Below the pieces are notes generated by a model. It was not told the origin of the DNA. It made no database searches and saw nothing but the letters and a program-made list of their open reading frames with translations. The translations under genes were made by a program, and so were the position numbers. Shown one piece after another: positions 1 to 7,192 of a stretch of DNA of 64,000 nucleotides (its first letter is position 1; every line of letters begins with the position of its first letter). This stretch comes from Ottowia thiooxydans DSM 14619 (lineage in GTDB: Bacteria > Pseudomonadota > Gammaproteobacteria > Burkholderiales > Burkholderiaceae_C): contig NZ_AUGX01000024.1 of assembly GCF_000422885.1 (NCBI RefSeq), forward strand, positions 1 through 64,000. The letters run 5' to 3'.

Positions 1-192
1 CAGATGCAGGCGGTCCTGGATCGCTGGTCGAACCGCCGCCAGGTCATTCCACCGGAACTGATCGGGAAGATTGCGCCCACCAGGCTGGAGAGCATCAACT
101 TGCGGGGTGTGTTTCGCTTCCCGGTTGACCGCTATGCTGACCAAATCCTGCCTTCGCGGCCAAATGCATCGATAACTGGCACCAATGGATGA
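1..192 (+). CDS. tnpA: Tn3-family transposase TnpA, C-terminal 63 residues (partial)
   Basis: This is the last part of a transposase whose start lies left of the window; the frame is open from base 1 and ends with TGA at 190-192. The residues 'LESINLRGVFRFPVDRYA' followed by 'QILPSRPNA' match the conserved C-terminal tail of Tn3-family DDE transposases, where a 'hINLxGxFxFP' block precedes the end of the protein. The catalytic DDE residues are not in the window. Its stop lies about 34 bp before the inferred 110 bp terminal repeat, the expected arrangement for the transposase end of such an element. Confidence 0.75.
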   Translation, partial: QMQAVLDRWSNRRQVIPPELIGKIAPTRLESINLRGVFRFPVDRYADQILPSRPNASITGTNG

Positions 193-225
193 AACCGACC
201 ACGGTTTGACGCCACGAATCGCAGA

Positions 226-335
226 TTTGAAAGTGAACAGGAAAGTCAATGAAATCAACGATCTACCAACACCACCTCCGCGCCAGTGCTAGCTTTTCGT
301 ACCGTCACTTATTGCACTGAAAACGAGGAGACCCC
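226..335. repeat. IS1071-like terminal inverted repeat (about 110 bp)
   Basis: The outer boundary is the CCCC at 332-335 (GGGG on the other strand). Inside it the sequence continues TCTCCTCGTTTTCAGTGCAA on the minus strand, which I recognise as the start of the long terminal repeat of IS1071. The inner boundary at about 226 is set only by the known 110 bp length of that repeat. The first bases outside are GATCA, a candidate 5-bp target duplication. Confidence 0.6.
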
Positions 336-606
336 GATCAGCGCCGCGCAGCAAAAAGCCTGCGCACGCAGCTGGCCGGCTGGATCCGGACTGGTGGCAG
401 GCGAACGCGAGCACCGACAAGTCGTATGCGGTGTGCGCCGACTGCTTGAAGGCCTCGGCCGGGAATTCGCCAACAGCATCGAGCCGCCAAGGGCAGTTGC
501 AGCACGGCTGTCGACGGTAGGCCGATCCAGAGACCAGCACGGTGACAACCTGGTGCTCACCGTGCTCGTTCGAGCCACCTGGTCGGATGTTCGAGATCGA
601 CCCCAA
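336..606 (-). pseudogene. Small Cys-rich DUF6283-like gene, 3' end removed by IS1071
   Basis: On the minus strand an open frame encodes 'QPCCNCPWRLDAVGEFPAEAF...FACHQSG...ACAGFLLRGAD' and then runs straight into the IS terminus. The CxxCPWR block, a central FACH and a CAGFLL segment match what I remember of the DUF6283 family (small putative zinc or metal proteins of phages and plasmids). The last residues before base 336 are those expected near the family C-terminus, so only a short tail is lost. The start is uncertain: no good ATG is present and a TTG near 606 is the best in-frame choice just downstream of the H-NS-like gene. Function is unknown and the gene is probably dead or C-terminally altered. 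Confidence 0.5.
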
Positions 607-623
607 CGGGCAGAGGGTTTGCC

Positions 624-959
624 TCAGGCAACCTGGTGCTCGCCGGCGGAGGCATCGACGGCAGAAGCGCTGGCCGCATCCTGGCGCGTGATCAAAAACT
701 CGCGCCGATCCTTGTGTGCCAGCCACGCCGGGGCCCGGCCTCTGCCTGACCAGGTCGTTCCGGTCACCGGATCCCTGTACTTGGCATCCTTGGATTTTCT
801 GGTGAGGACCGTGAGCAGCTGCGCGCGCTTGATCCCGTACTGCTCCACGATGCGGGCAATTTCGCCAAGTGCGGTTGACAACTCGGCTTGCCTGGCAACT
901 TCAATCTGGGCTTGCAGTTCTTTCCTGCGTGCTAGCAATTCGCTGAGTGATGCGCTCAT
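624..959 (-). CDS. H-NS family nucleoid-associated protein
   Basis: A 111-residue protein with an N-terminal coiled-coil-like half (LSELLARRKELQAQIEVAR) and the C-terminal H-NS DNA-binding signature 'KYRDPVTGTTWSGRGRAPAW' at about residues 60-79, including the WSGRGRAP loop typical of betaproteobacterial H-NS proteins. The tail 'DRREFLI' is also family-typical, with about 20 extra residues after it. H-NS proteins coat AT-rich DNA and silence transcription; plasmid copies are thought to quiet the incoming plasmid. It is upstream of, and probably co-transcribed with, the IS-truncated Cys-rich gene. Start ATG at 957-959. Confidence 0.88.
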   Translation of the reverse strand: MSASLSELLARRKELQAQIEVARQAELSTALGEIARIVEQYGIKRAQLLTVLTRKSKDAKYRDPVTGTTWSGRGRAPAWLAHKDRREFLITRQDAASASAVDASAGEHQVA

Positions 960-1022
960 TTGGATGAAAGGGCCTGTTCAATGCGCCTAAATGCTAAGCC
1001 CTGAAAAAAGACAGCGCAAGCC

Positions 1023-1841
1023 TTAGCGATCAATTGGGATGAGGCGAATCAAGCCGCTTGGCTTAATCAAACATCTAGTTACCGATTTGCGTTCCCAATC
1101 ATAATCTCGCGGCGATTCGGCAAGCGCCGTTTTTCTGGCCGGTGGTGCAATGATGTCCAAATCGACCAGCTGGCGTAAGGTGGCCGCAGCTTTTTCGGAG
1201 GTCAAGCCGGTCACATAGCAAAGTTCCGAGAAAAGGACATTTGACCAGCCATCCCGAGCTGAGTCGACGAGAAAACGGATTACCAGCTTTTGAATTGTCG
1301 GGAGTTTTGCGCTCCAGACCATAATGTTCATGATCGGATAATGACCCGGTAGCCTCGGCAGACTATTAGGATCGTCCTTGGCAAAGGCTTCCCCTTGTTG
1401 CCCTTTGTGTTTTTTGCCTTGTTGGGAGATCAGTTTGACTTTTCTGATGTCAATCGAATAGCGGCGTTGCCGTGCCGGCCCTTCAATACTGACAATTCCA
1501 CTGGCTTCGAGTGATTTAAGCGTGGCGTCCGAATCGCTGCGTGCACAAAACGCGTACTGCGCGATTAAAGCGGAATCAGCGTAACAGTACCAGTCGTTTG
1601 CGGTGTGCCAGGCGATGGAGAGCAACACGCTTTTGGCGAGCATGTTTTCGGTCGGAATCTCATAGACTACGTCCAGCAATTCACCTGATACTTGTTTGAT
1701 GAATTGATCGACTTCCAGTTCGTCAATAGGCTCGCTCTTTTTGGGAGCCGTTCTCCGCTTCACTTTGGTAGCGGGAACCGATCGCACCGCTTTCTTGGCT
1801 GGCGTTTTTGCGGGGACTTTCTTGGTGGTGGACGCGTTCAT
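1023..1841 (-). CDS. Lysine/alanine-rich N-terminus plus putative winged-helix DNA-binding protein
   Basis: This 272-residue protein starts at ATG 1841; an upstream in-frame TTG at 1874 is less likely. Residues 1-45 form a histone-H1-like tail rich in Lys, Ala, Pro and Thr (PAKTPAKKAV...KVKRRTAPKK). The rest looks like two successive winged-helix modules: 'ADSALIAQYAFCARSDSDATLKSLEASGIVSI' and 'LFSELCYVTGLTSEKAAATLRQLVDLDIIAPP', each a recognition-helix pattern followed by a wing. This two-domain layout recalls plasmid replication or partition DNA-binding proteins, but I cannot name a family. It lies next to the 64-bp repeats and the iteron-like array, possible targets. A DNA-binding role is inferred. 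Confidence 0.7.
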   Translation of the reverse strand: MNASTTKKVPAKTPAKKAVRSVPATKVKRRTAPKKSEPIDELEVDQFIKQVSGELLDVVYEIPTENMLAKSVLLSIAWHTANDWYCYADSALIAQYAFCARSDSDATLKSLEASGIVSIEGPARQRRYSIDIRKVKLISQQGKKHKGQQGEAFAKDDPNSLPRLPGHYPIMNIMVWSAKLPTIQKLVIRFLVDSARDGWSNVLFSELCYVTGLTSEKAAATLRQLVDLDIIAPPARKTALAESPRDYDWERKSVTRCLIKPSGLIRLIPIDR

Positions 1842-2023
1842 TGATCGTCTCTCTTCGGATGGTTCAGTTTCCAATCAATGCCGAGGACAGTTCGTCGGCC
1901 CGCAAAACCTGTCGGACTATAGCGGATGAGCCCTTAGTGCGTCATTGATGTGACACGAATGATGTGTAAGCGCACATGACATTCCAGTGCCTGGCAAGAG
2001 GGCGGATTGTAGTCGATGGGCAG

Positions 2024-2168
2024 GCGCATGTAAGTATTAGGTGTGACTCGTGCGCGGAACCCCCTTGAGCGGCCGCGGCCGGAGAGGGCGCATGTAAGTA
2101 CTAGATGGTGATGAGCGGTGCGAGCCCTGGCGCCCGGCGGGCGAGCGTGAGGCGCATGTAATTATTAG
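2024..2168. repeat. Three direct repeats spaced exactly 64 bp
   Basis: The 17-mer GCGCATGTAAGTATTAG occurs at 2024-2040, as GCGCATGTAAGTACTAG at 2088-2104 and as GCGCATGTAATTATTAG at 2152-2168. The period is 64 bp both times although the GC-rich spacers differ in sequence. The last copy overlaps the 3' end of the gene at 2165-2677. The spacing is close to six helical turns, so the copies lie nearly on the same face. They look like binding sites or an old tandem duplication; no function is shown. Confidence 0.75.
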
Positions 2169-2677
2169 ATGGCGTTCAGCGCGCGCTTGCCCTGGACGAA
2201 GATGGGCGCGGTGCTGACCCGCGCGGTCCGCCTGCGCAGCTGGCGAAGGATCTCCTCGGTCTTCGCGCGCTCGGCCAGGCATTCCTCGATCATCCGCAGG
2301 GCGAGCTTGACCCGCTGGCCCTCCGGGTAGTCGCGCTTGCCCTTCATCGGCCGCATGGCTTCCAGCTTTTTTCCCTCTTCGAGGACCAGGCGCTGCTGGT
2401 ACCAGCCGTACCTGGACCGCTTCACGCGGATGAGGGTGGGCTCCATGTCAAACCCCAGAACCTTGTCCATTTTGATGCGGCTTCGCTTTTGAAATACCAC
2501 TTCGATTCGGTCTTCCACGTCCGGCCACAGGACTTGGATTTTCCTATTGGCTTCGAAGATCAGCATGTCGTAGTCGAGTATTCGGTTAATCGCGAGACCC
2601 ACGGTCTTGATGCATGCGTCCGCGAACAGGTCCATCCTTTCGGGTGGCGTTTGTTTGGGATTGGCTGGTTTAGGCAT
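2165..2677 (-). CDS. Conserved-looking protein of unknown function, 170 aa
   Basis: Starts at ATG 2677 and ends inside the third 64-bp repeat. The protein is basic and has no membrane segment. Its middle (KIQVLWPDVEDRIEVVFQKRSRIKMDKVLG) and the 'RSRYGWYQQRLVLEEGKKLEAMRPMKGKR' stretch look like structured protein, followed by a helical C-terminus. I do not recognise the family. The iteron-like repeats at 2701-2860 sit immediately upstream, so they may control this gene, or this protein may bind them. Codon use is normal for the window, arguing that it is a real gene. Confidence 0.6.
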   Translation of the reverse strand: MPKPANPKQTPPERMDLFADACIKTVGLAINRILDYDMLIFEANRKIQVLWPDVEDRIEVVFQKRSRIKMDKVLGFDMEPTLIRVKRSRYGWYQQRLVLEEGKKLEAMRPMKGKRDYPEGQRVKLALRMIEECLAERAKTEEILRQLRRRTARVSTAPIFVQGKRALNAI

Positions 2678-2700
2678 GGCTGAATTTTCCAGTCAAAAAG

Positions 2701-2860
2701 CAAAGGCAGAGAACAAGCCTTTTATAGCAAAGGCATAGGAAACTTTTTTTTGGCAAAGGCATAGGAAAACCATTTTCGAGACAAAGGCAGAGGCTCACCT
2801 TTTTACGGCGGAAGGCTTAGGAACTTGCATTCCTTTCGGCGCGCGTTAGGGCCAGGCAGA
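2701..2860. repeat. Iteron-like array, consensus CAAAGGCATAGGAAA
   Basis: Copies begin near 2701 (CAAAGGCAGAGAA), 2728 (CAAAGGCATAGGAAA), 2754 (CAAAGGCATAGGAAA), 2782 (CAAAGGCAGAGGC) and 2810 (GGAAGGCTTAGGAA), with a weaker one near 2851 (CCAGGCAGAGGA). The first five are 26-28 bp apart (about 2.5 helical turns) and are separated by T-rich runs. Regular near-identical repeats in AT-richer DNA beside a small basic-protein gene resemble plasmid iterons or a multi-site operator. The recognised Rep gene is about 16 kb away, so an origin role is only a possibility. Confidence 0.65.
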
Positions 2861-3622
2861 GGAGTGCCTTTTTGCAGAAAGCGAGGGGGGTGAGGGAACC
2901 TATGTGGTTCAGGGCAAGAAGGCGGGGGGGTGAGGTACTTGGGTGGGGGTGGCCACCTGGCCTGCCGGAGAACTCCGCTGGAGCCAGTCTGTGGCGCGCG
3001 CGGCCAAATAACGAGCTGAGGGATTCAGTCGGCCGGGAAGGGCGTCCGCGTAATATGGCCGGCGAGCGGCCCACTTTGGGTTGACCGGGATTCGCGGGCA
3101 ATTTCTGTGCGTCTTTGATGAGCGATGGTGGTTGTCTGTCGATGGCGTCGATTTGGGGCGCCGTTGAATTTGATTTGCGGCATGCGGTATGAGCGGTGAT
3201 TCCTTTGAGGCGGTTTGCGCCGGAAGGGCTGAGGCTTTGCCCTGGCCTTGGCCGGGCTGGACTGAATTCAGCGCTGGGCTTGGTTCTGGTGCCTTCTTTG
3301 CCGATGCCGAAGGCCAAAGAAACAGACTGGGCTGTTATTTGCCGCCGCTGATTCTGAGCGGACTTCGTTTGGCGGCACCGTGCTGCGTCAGCCGCAGCGG
3401 CAGGCAGATCTTGCTGGGTGACGAACTTAGTTTTGCGGATGTCGACCCGAGCGCGAGTTGGCCAAGGGGAGGCCTCAGATCGGCTCAGGAGAGGTTTTTT
3501 TGACCAGCTGTACCTTCGAGCACTGCGCACCTGTTCACGCGTTTCTAGCGCGTTTGTGCGCCTCGCGGTTGTTGCCAGGCACATGGTCGGACCTTTGGCG
3601 GGTGGATGTTTCATGTGAGACA
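2861..3622. other. Gene-poor stretch, no supported gene
   Basis: Several long frames run through this GC-rich stretch on both strands, but their predicted proteins are low in complexity, rich in Pro, Arg and Ser, lack a recognisable domain and overlap each other, so I treat them as non-coding. The region lies between the iteron-like array and the ACTTTGG repeats. It could hold origin or regulatory functions, but I see no further defined structure. Confidence 0.45.
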
Positions 3623-3755
3623 TAGTTTGGCGAAAGTATGTGGAGACTTCCGCAAAAATAGACGCAGGTAACAAGACTAGCGCAATGCGGTTGTCAAATC
3701 TACTGACTTTGGCATAATTAGTAGTCGGGCTAGTTGTACTTTGGCAAAACTAAGT
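3623..3755 (+). promoter_or_regulatory. ACTTTGG...ACTAA operator-like repeats upstream of the 3781 gene
   Basis: Three related 18-bp sites precede the gene: TAGTTTGGCGAAAGTATG (3623-3640), ACTTTGGCATAATTAGTA (3706-3723) and ACTTTGGCAAAACTAAGT (3738-3755). The last two are spaced 32 bp (about three turns). Two more members of this family stand directly upstream of the methyltransferase gene at 51661. They probably form the promoter/operator of the small gene at 3781. Confidence 0.6.
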
Positions 3756-3780
3756 CTAAACATCTTTAGGAAGAAGTGAC

Positions 3781-4062
3781 ATGTCAACTGGTGACAAGTC
3801 GGTGATGGGGCGGCCTCGCAGCGCGCCGGTCTGGGATTCAAAAATGAATTACCGATTGACTGTTGCTGTTCAGAATGACAGGGACGTTCACACGGCACTT
3901 TTTGAGGCTGGTGAAAAATCCAGTGAATTCCTCATCGCCTGTGTGAGGCATTACCTGAAGGCGATCAGTAGTCCCTGTCTGGATACGGACTACCAGAATC
4001 AGGTCATTGCGAAAGCACTGTCTATTCCGCCACCCGATGCCGGTTCAACGCCCGCCGAATGA
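3781..4062 (+). CDS. Small putative ribbon-helix-helix-type protein, 93 aa
   Basis: Starts at ATG 3781 with a Shine-Dalgarno sequence (AGGAAG) about 7 bases upstream. After a short basic head (MGRPRSAP), the segment 'KMNYRLTVAVQNDRDVHTALFEAGEKSSEFLIACVRHYLKAI' has the strand-helix-turn-helix pattern expected of a ribbon-helix-helix regulator, though I cannot assign a family. It is monocistronic, preceded by a set of ACTTTGG repeats and followed by a strong terminator. The repeats may be its own operator, which would also link it to the methyltransferase gene that carries the same sites. Function inferred only. Confidence 0.55.
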   Translation: MSTGDKSVMGRPRSAPVWDSKMNYRLTVAVQNDRDVHTALFEAGEKSSEFLIACVRHYLKAISSPCLDTDYQNQVIAKALSIPPPDAGSTPAE

Positions 4063-4120
4063 CGTTCTGCGGTAAGATGTGCTGGCAGGTTGCTCCCTGA
4101 TACCTGCGTAGACTGATTCA

Positions 4121-4150
4121 AAGCCCGGCAGCGATGCTGGGCTTTTTTTT
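4121..4150 (+). terminator. Rho-independent terminator after the 3781 gene
   Basis: AGCCCGGCAGC/GCTGGGCT hairpin followed by a run of T residues, between the 3781 gene and the convergent korA-like gene. Confidence 0.8.
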
Positions 4151-4156
4151 TGAGCC

Positions 4157-4444
4157 TCAGGCTTTGCCCGCTAGCTTGCTTGCCTCTTCGAGCATGTGGG
4201 AGGCTTTTAGGACGAGTTGCACTGCACCGTTAACATTCTGTCTGGTGCACCCGTACTTATTCGCTATGGCGCTTTGCATGAGACCGTCTACTAAATGGAG
4301 CTTGGCTAGGTTCAGACGTTCATTTGAGACGCGCCCTAATAGCAAGGCAACTGCAGCGAACTGGGCTTCAGATAATCGCTGACCGGCCACTGGCCGGCCT
4401 CGCTTTCCAGTCTTTAGAGCGGTTGGAATGCGTTCGTCAGACAT
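4157..4444 (-). CDS. KorA/TrfB-family transcriptional repressor
   Basis: A 95-residue protein whose segment 'LSEAQFAAVALLLGRVSNERLNLAKLHLVDGLMQSAIANKYGCTRQNVNGAVQLV' aligns by eye with KorA (TrfB) of IncP plasmids: a conserved L(T/S)E(A/S)QF start, the LVDG motif, then a helix-turn-helix 'AIANKYGCTRQNVNGAV'. KorA-type proteins are global repressors of plasmid replication, partition and transfer promoters. It is the third gene of a parA-parB-korA unit, 3 bp after parB. It is a good candidate regulator for one of the operator families repeated in this window, but which one cannot be read from the sequence. Confidence 0.8.
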   Translation of the reverse strand: MSDERIPTALKTGKRGRPVAGQRLSEAQFAAVALLLGRVSNERLNLAKLHLVDGLMQSAIANKYGCTRQNVNGAVQLVLKASHMLEEASKLAGKA

Positions 4445-4447
4445 TTA

Positions 4448-5593
4448 TCAGAGCATTTTCTCGATCTCGTCGGCGGAGAATTCCTCCTCGCCGGCGGCAT
4501 CTGCGCCACTGAGAAATGCTGCGAGTCTCCTTGCAGCTCTGCCTTCCATTCCGAACGTGCCCTCGCGCAATCCTTTCATCACGGCCGGTGCGGTCCGGCT
4601 TGTTCTGTGCCCTTTATCGAACCACTCGCGCGCATCAGCCGCGTCTTGACCAGGTGCTGCTTGCGTTTCGATTTTGGCTTGGCGGCTGGCTGTGGCCGTC
4701 GGTGCCGGCGAACTCGGTGAAGGTGAGGTTGTGAACGGCGATTCATCTCCTCCGGCCGCGCCCATGCCGGCCAGGATGTCGCCACCCCCGCCACCATTTA
4801 CGGGCCTGGCCGTCGTGACGCTGGGCGCCTGGCCCTCGAATTTATCCCCCGTTCGATCATCGCGATCGGGGTCATTGGCTTTTACTTTGGCCTTGGGCGG
4901 TTTCTCAGGCTTGCCGCGGTCTTTGACTTCCTTCACGATTTTTCGGGCCGAGGTCGACTTGTCGCTTTCTTTCAATCTGTCGACGATCTCCGCGGCCTTG
5001 GCTGGGTCTTCGCGTTCGATGGTTGCCACGGCGTAGAGCAGTTCCTTGTCGCTGCTGATTTTCTCGGACACCAGTCGTTTGGTGGTCTCAGGCAGGTCCA
5101 GGATGGCCATGGCCTTCACGTACCAAGCGCGCGAGATGCTGTTTCGGGTCAGCAGTTCTTCGACTGATCCGAGATGGTCCAACTGGGCCTTGAGGGCGTT
5201 TGCCTCCTCCTCCTGTTCCAGGTTTTTCCGGTGGACGTTTTCCTCGTACTGCAACTGCCTGATCTTTTGCTCTGCGCCTTCTTCGGGGAAGTGATAGACC
5301 TTTGCGGGGATCTGGGTGAGGCCAGCCAGCCGGCTGGCGCGGCATCGACGCTCACCCCAGATGAGGACAAAGTTGCCTTTCGTAGGGTGTGCCCATACGC
5401 CGATCGCCTGCATGACGCCACTTTTCTTGATGCTCTCGGATAGGCCGGCCACCGTGTGATCCCCGTCGAACTTCTTTCGAATCTGCGGGCGAACCTCAAT
5501 GTCATCGAGGTTGATGTTGATGGTGAGCGGTGCGTCCAGGATCTCGTTGATCGTGCTGCCCTTGGACTTGAGCTTTGTGAACGGATTGCTCAT
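4448..5593 (-). CDS. parB: ParB/KorB-like partition protein
   Basis: This 381-residue protein starts at ATG 5593, overlapping the parA stop codon by one base (TGATG), so the two are translationally coupled. It has the ParB/Sulfiredoxin N-terminal domain with the CTP-binding arginine motif 'GERRCRASRLAG' (about residues 100-111) and 'ENVHRKNLEQEEEA', then the central HTH region ('TRNSISRAWYVKAMAIL'), a Lys/Pro/Asp-rich linker and an acidic C-terminus. ParB proteins load at centromere sites and, in KorB-like members, also repress promoters at a distance. The four TTCGCGCGCGCGAA palindromes in this window are candidate sites. Confidence 0.88.
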   Translation of the reverse strand: MSNPFTKLKSKGSTINEILDAPLTININLDDIEVRPQIRKKFDGDHTVAGLSESIKKSGVMQAIGVWAHPTKGNFVLIWGERRCRASRLAGLTQIPAKVYHFPEEGAEQKIRQLQYEENVHRKNLEQEEEANALKAQLDHLGSVEELLTRNSISRAWYVKAMAILDLPETTKRLVSEKISSDKELLYAVATIEREDPAKAAEIVDRLKESDKSTSARKIVKEVKDRGKPEKPPKAKVKANDPDRDDRTGDKFEGQAPSVTTARPVNGGGGGDILAGMGAAGGDESPFTTSPSPSSPAPTATASRQAKIETQAAPGQDAADAREWFDKGHRTSRTAPAVMKGLREGTFGMEGRAARRLAAFLSGADAAGEEEFSADEIEKML

Positions 5594-6366
5594 CAGTGGA
5601 TCCTCCTGAGAATTTCGGCGCAGGCTGCTTTCCATTCGCGGGCGGCGGCCAGGTGGCCGCTGCCCTTGGTGCGGTACCAAACGGGTTTGCCAGAAGCGAT
5701 CGCTGCCCGGACTGAGACGCGCTCGCGAAGTTCGACTGGCAGCACGGCGTCGCCGTACTCGCTTCTGAGGCTGGCCAGCGCTTCGACGACAGCTGGCGAG
5801 CGGGATGTGGTTTGCATCGGGACGATGCCGATGTGCTTGAGCTGAGGGTTCAGCCCGTTGCTGCGGACGGCGCGGAAGGTGGAGTTCAGCTTCTCGACGC
5901 CGGCGAGTTCGTAGAGCCCAACCGCGACCGGGGTCACCACGAAATTGGCTGCGGTAAGCGCGCCCATGAGCACGTTGCCCAGGGTAGGCGGTGTGTCGAT
6001 GATGCAGAGGTCATACAGGCCGCTGAGCTGCTGCAGCGCCTGCGCGGGATTGGTCAACACCCCGTTGTCCTCCTTCTCGACGTTGATCAACTCGCTGTCG
6101 GCTGGTATGAGCGCCATAGGACCTGGTCGCAATTCGCTGTGCATTCCCCTGAGAACATCTGGCGTGTCCTCGCCGAAGAGAACTGACGCTGTCAGCCCTT
6201 CGGCCACGAGTGGGACGTGGTCGAAGGTGAGGCTGAGGTTGCCCTGCAAGTCGAAATCGACCAGCAGCACCTTCGAGCCTTGCTCGACGGCGGCGTAGGC
6301 CAGGTGGACGGCCAAAGTGGTTTTGCCGACGCCGCCTTTCTGATTGGCGACGGTGAGGATTTTCAT
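5593..6366 (-). CDS. parA: ParA-family partition ATPase
   Basis: The 257-residue protein starts at ATG 6366 ('MKILTVANQKGGVGKTTLAVHLAYAA'), so the deviant Walker A motif KGGVGKTT lies at residues 10-17, right at the N-terminus. There is no N-terminal DNA-binding extension: this is a small type Ib-like or IncC-short-like ParA. 'VLLVDFDLQGN' (about 36-46) and 'LCIIDTPPTLG' are the A' and Walker B motifs. It drives plasmid segregation with ParB by ATP-dependent nucleoid binding. It is first in parA-parB-korA, downstream of ssb on the same strand with about 100 bp between. Confidence 0.92.
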   Translation of the reverse strand: MKILTVANQKGGVGKTTLAVHLAYAAVEQGSKVLLVDFDLQGNLSLTFDHVPLVAEGLTASVLFGEDTPDVLRGMHSELRPGPMALIPADSELINVEKEDNGVLTNPAQALQQLSGLYDLCIIDTPPTLGNVLMGALTAANFVVTPVAVGLYELAGVEKLNSTFRAVRSNGLNPQLKHIGIVPMQTTSRSPAVVEALASLRSEYGDAVLPVELRERVSVRAAIASGKPVWYRTKGSGHLAAAREWKAACAEILRRIH

Positions 6367-6471
6367 GAGGTGTTTCCTCCAGATGATTGAGTTGCGCAGA
6401 CTGAGGTGAATAGCCCATGTGCTTTGCAATGGGCCTTATTGTTCGCTAACGTGCTATCAAAAAGATAGCGT

Positions 6472-6918
6472 CTAGAAGGGTATGTCGTCTTCGTCCGGAC
6501 CGTCGAAGCCGCGGGAGTCTGTCGTGGCTTCCGCCGGCGCTTCGTCCTGATGTGGAGGCGTTGTCGGTGCAGCCTTGTCGGCAGGCTTGCGCTCCAGGCT
6601 TTGCACGTCGCTGCTGCGGATCTCGGTCGTGTAGCGATCGACGCCGTTCCTGTCCGCCCACTTGCGCGTCCGCAGCTTGCCAATCACCTGCACGGAGTCG
6701 CCCTTCTTGAGATAGGTCGCTGCGAATTCCGCGGTCCCCTTCTGCGTGACGATGTTGTGCCACTCGGTATGCGACTTCTGCTCGCCCGTGTCCTTGTCCT
6801 TCCATCGTTCGGTCGTGGCAACGCGGAAAGTCGTCTGCGGTGTGCCGTCGGGGAAATAGCGCTTTTCCGGGTCCGTGCCCAGGTACCCGGTCAGTACTGC
6901 CATGTTTGTTGATGCCAT
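6472..6918 (-). CDS. ssb: Single-stranded DNA-binding protein
   Basis: A 148-residue SSB with the complete OB-fold ('NMAVLTGYLGTDPEKRYFPDGTPQTTFRVATTERWKD' is split here as the N-terminal strands), the 'EWHNIVTQKGTAEFAATYLKKGDSVQVIGKLRTRKW' core, a flexible Pro/Ala linker and the acidic tip DEDDIPF, the canonical tail that recruits replication and repair enzymes. Plasmid SSBs protect the transferred single strand in the recipient. It starts at ATG 6918 (MASTNMAVL); a second ATG at 6903 is possible. Its promoter carries a TTGCAATTTCGCAA operator-like palindrome. Confidence 0.95.
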   Translation of the reverse strand: MASTNMAVLTGYLGTDPEKRYFPDGTPQTTFRVATTERWKDKDTGEQKSHTEWHNIVTQKGTAEFAATYLKKGDSVQVIGKLRTRKWADRNGVDRYTTEIRSSDVQSLERKPADKAAPTTPPHQDEAPAEATTDSRGFDGPDEDDIPF

Positions 6919-6987
6919 GTCGTTCCTCTTGGTTGGGGGGGAGGCCGGCCGAGGCCGCCTTTGGGTGGTGATCTAGATCACGCTTCG

Positions 6988-7016
6988 CATTCTTGCGAAA
7001 TTGCAAGCGCTGTCAA
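6988..7016 (-). promoter_or_regulatory. ssb promoter with TTGCAAT/TTCGCAA palindrome between -35 and -10
   Basis: On the minus strand TTGACA (7016-7011) is a perfect -35; AAGAAT (6994-6989) is a plausible -10 at 16 bp. The spacer holds TTGCAATTTCGCAA (7006-6993), a palindromic member of the TTTGCAAT family seen at the tra and rep promoters. Confidence 0.6.
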
Positions 7017-7112
7017 TGCGTAGAGCTTGCATTAATCAAAGCACAGAGTAACAAAGGACAGACAGCTATGAAAAACAGAGCAAGAATTGCAGAACGTAGA
7101 CGGCAAGACCGT

Positions 7113-7126
7113 TTCGCGCGCGCGAA
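7113..7126. promoter_or_regulatory. TTCGCGCGCGCGAA palindrome, copy 1
   Basis: Perfect 14-bp palindrome in the gap between ssb and the 7193 gene, one of four identical copies (others at 10368, 25002 and 51557). Candidate ParB/KorB-type or repressor site. Confidence 0.6.
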
Positions 7127-7163
7127 CATGCGCGGTGTGTCATGGGGGCGACAGGCGAAAAAA

Positions 7164-7185
7164 AACCGCCCTGAAGAGGCGGCTT
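7164..7185 (-). terminator. Terminator of the 7193 gene
   Basis: CCGCC/GGCGG hairpin with a run of A on the plus strand (T on the minus transcript). Confidence 0.7.
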
Positions 7186-7192
7186 TTGGGGA

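Larger units (their letters stand above)
1..335 (+). mobile_element. Right end of an IS1071-like Tn3-family element
   Basis: The window opens inside a Tn3-family transposase gene, and about 140 bp after its stop the sequence reaches a GGGG-type Tn3-family terminus (read inward from base 335 as GGGGTCTCCTCGTTTTC). I recall this terminus and the roughly 110 bp terminal repeat as those of IS1071, an element common on catabolic plasmids of Comamonadaceae. The other end lies outside the window, so target duplication cannot be tested. The element has cut a small gene at 336 (see the pseudogene entry). The IS1071 assignment is from memory of the family, not from a search. Confidence 0.7.

Noticed and set aside
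286-990. Long plus-strand frame over the H-NS-like and DUF6283-like genes
   Set aside because: It is the shadow of the two minus-strand genes and crosses the IS boundary; no motif in its protein.
2817-3674. Minus-strand frame of 285 codons, with a 'DIRKTKFVTQQ' stretch resembling 'DIRKVKLISQQ' of the 1023 protein
   Set aside because: Low-complexity composition, rich in Pro/Arg/Ser, no other similarity; the short match is likely chance, though a decayed duplicate cannot be excluded.
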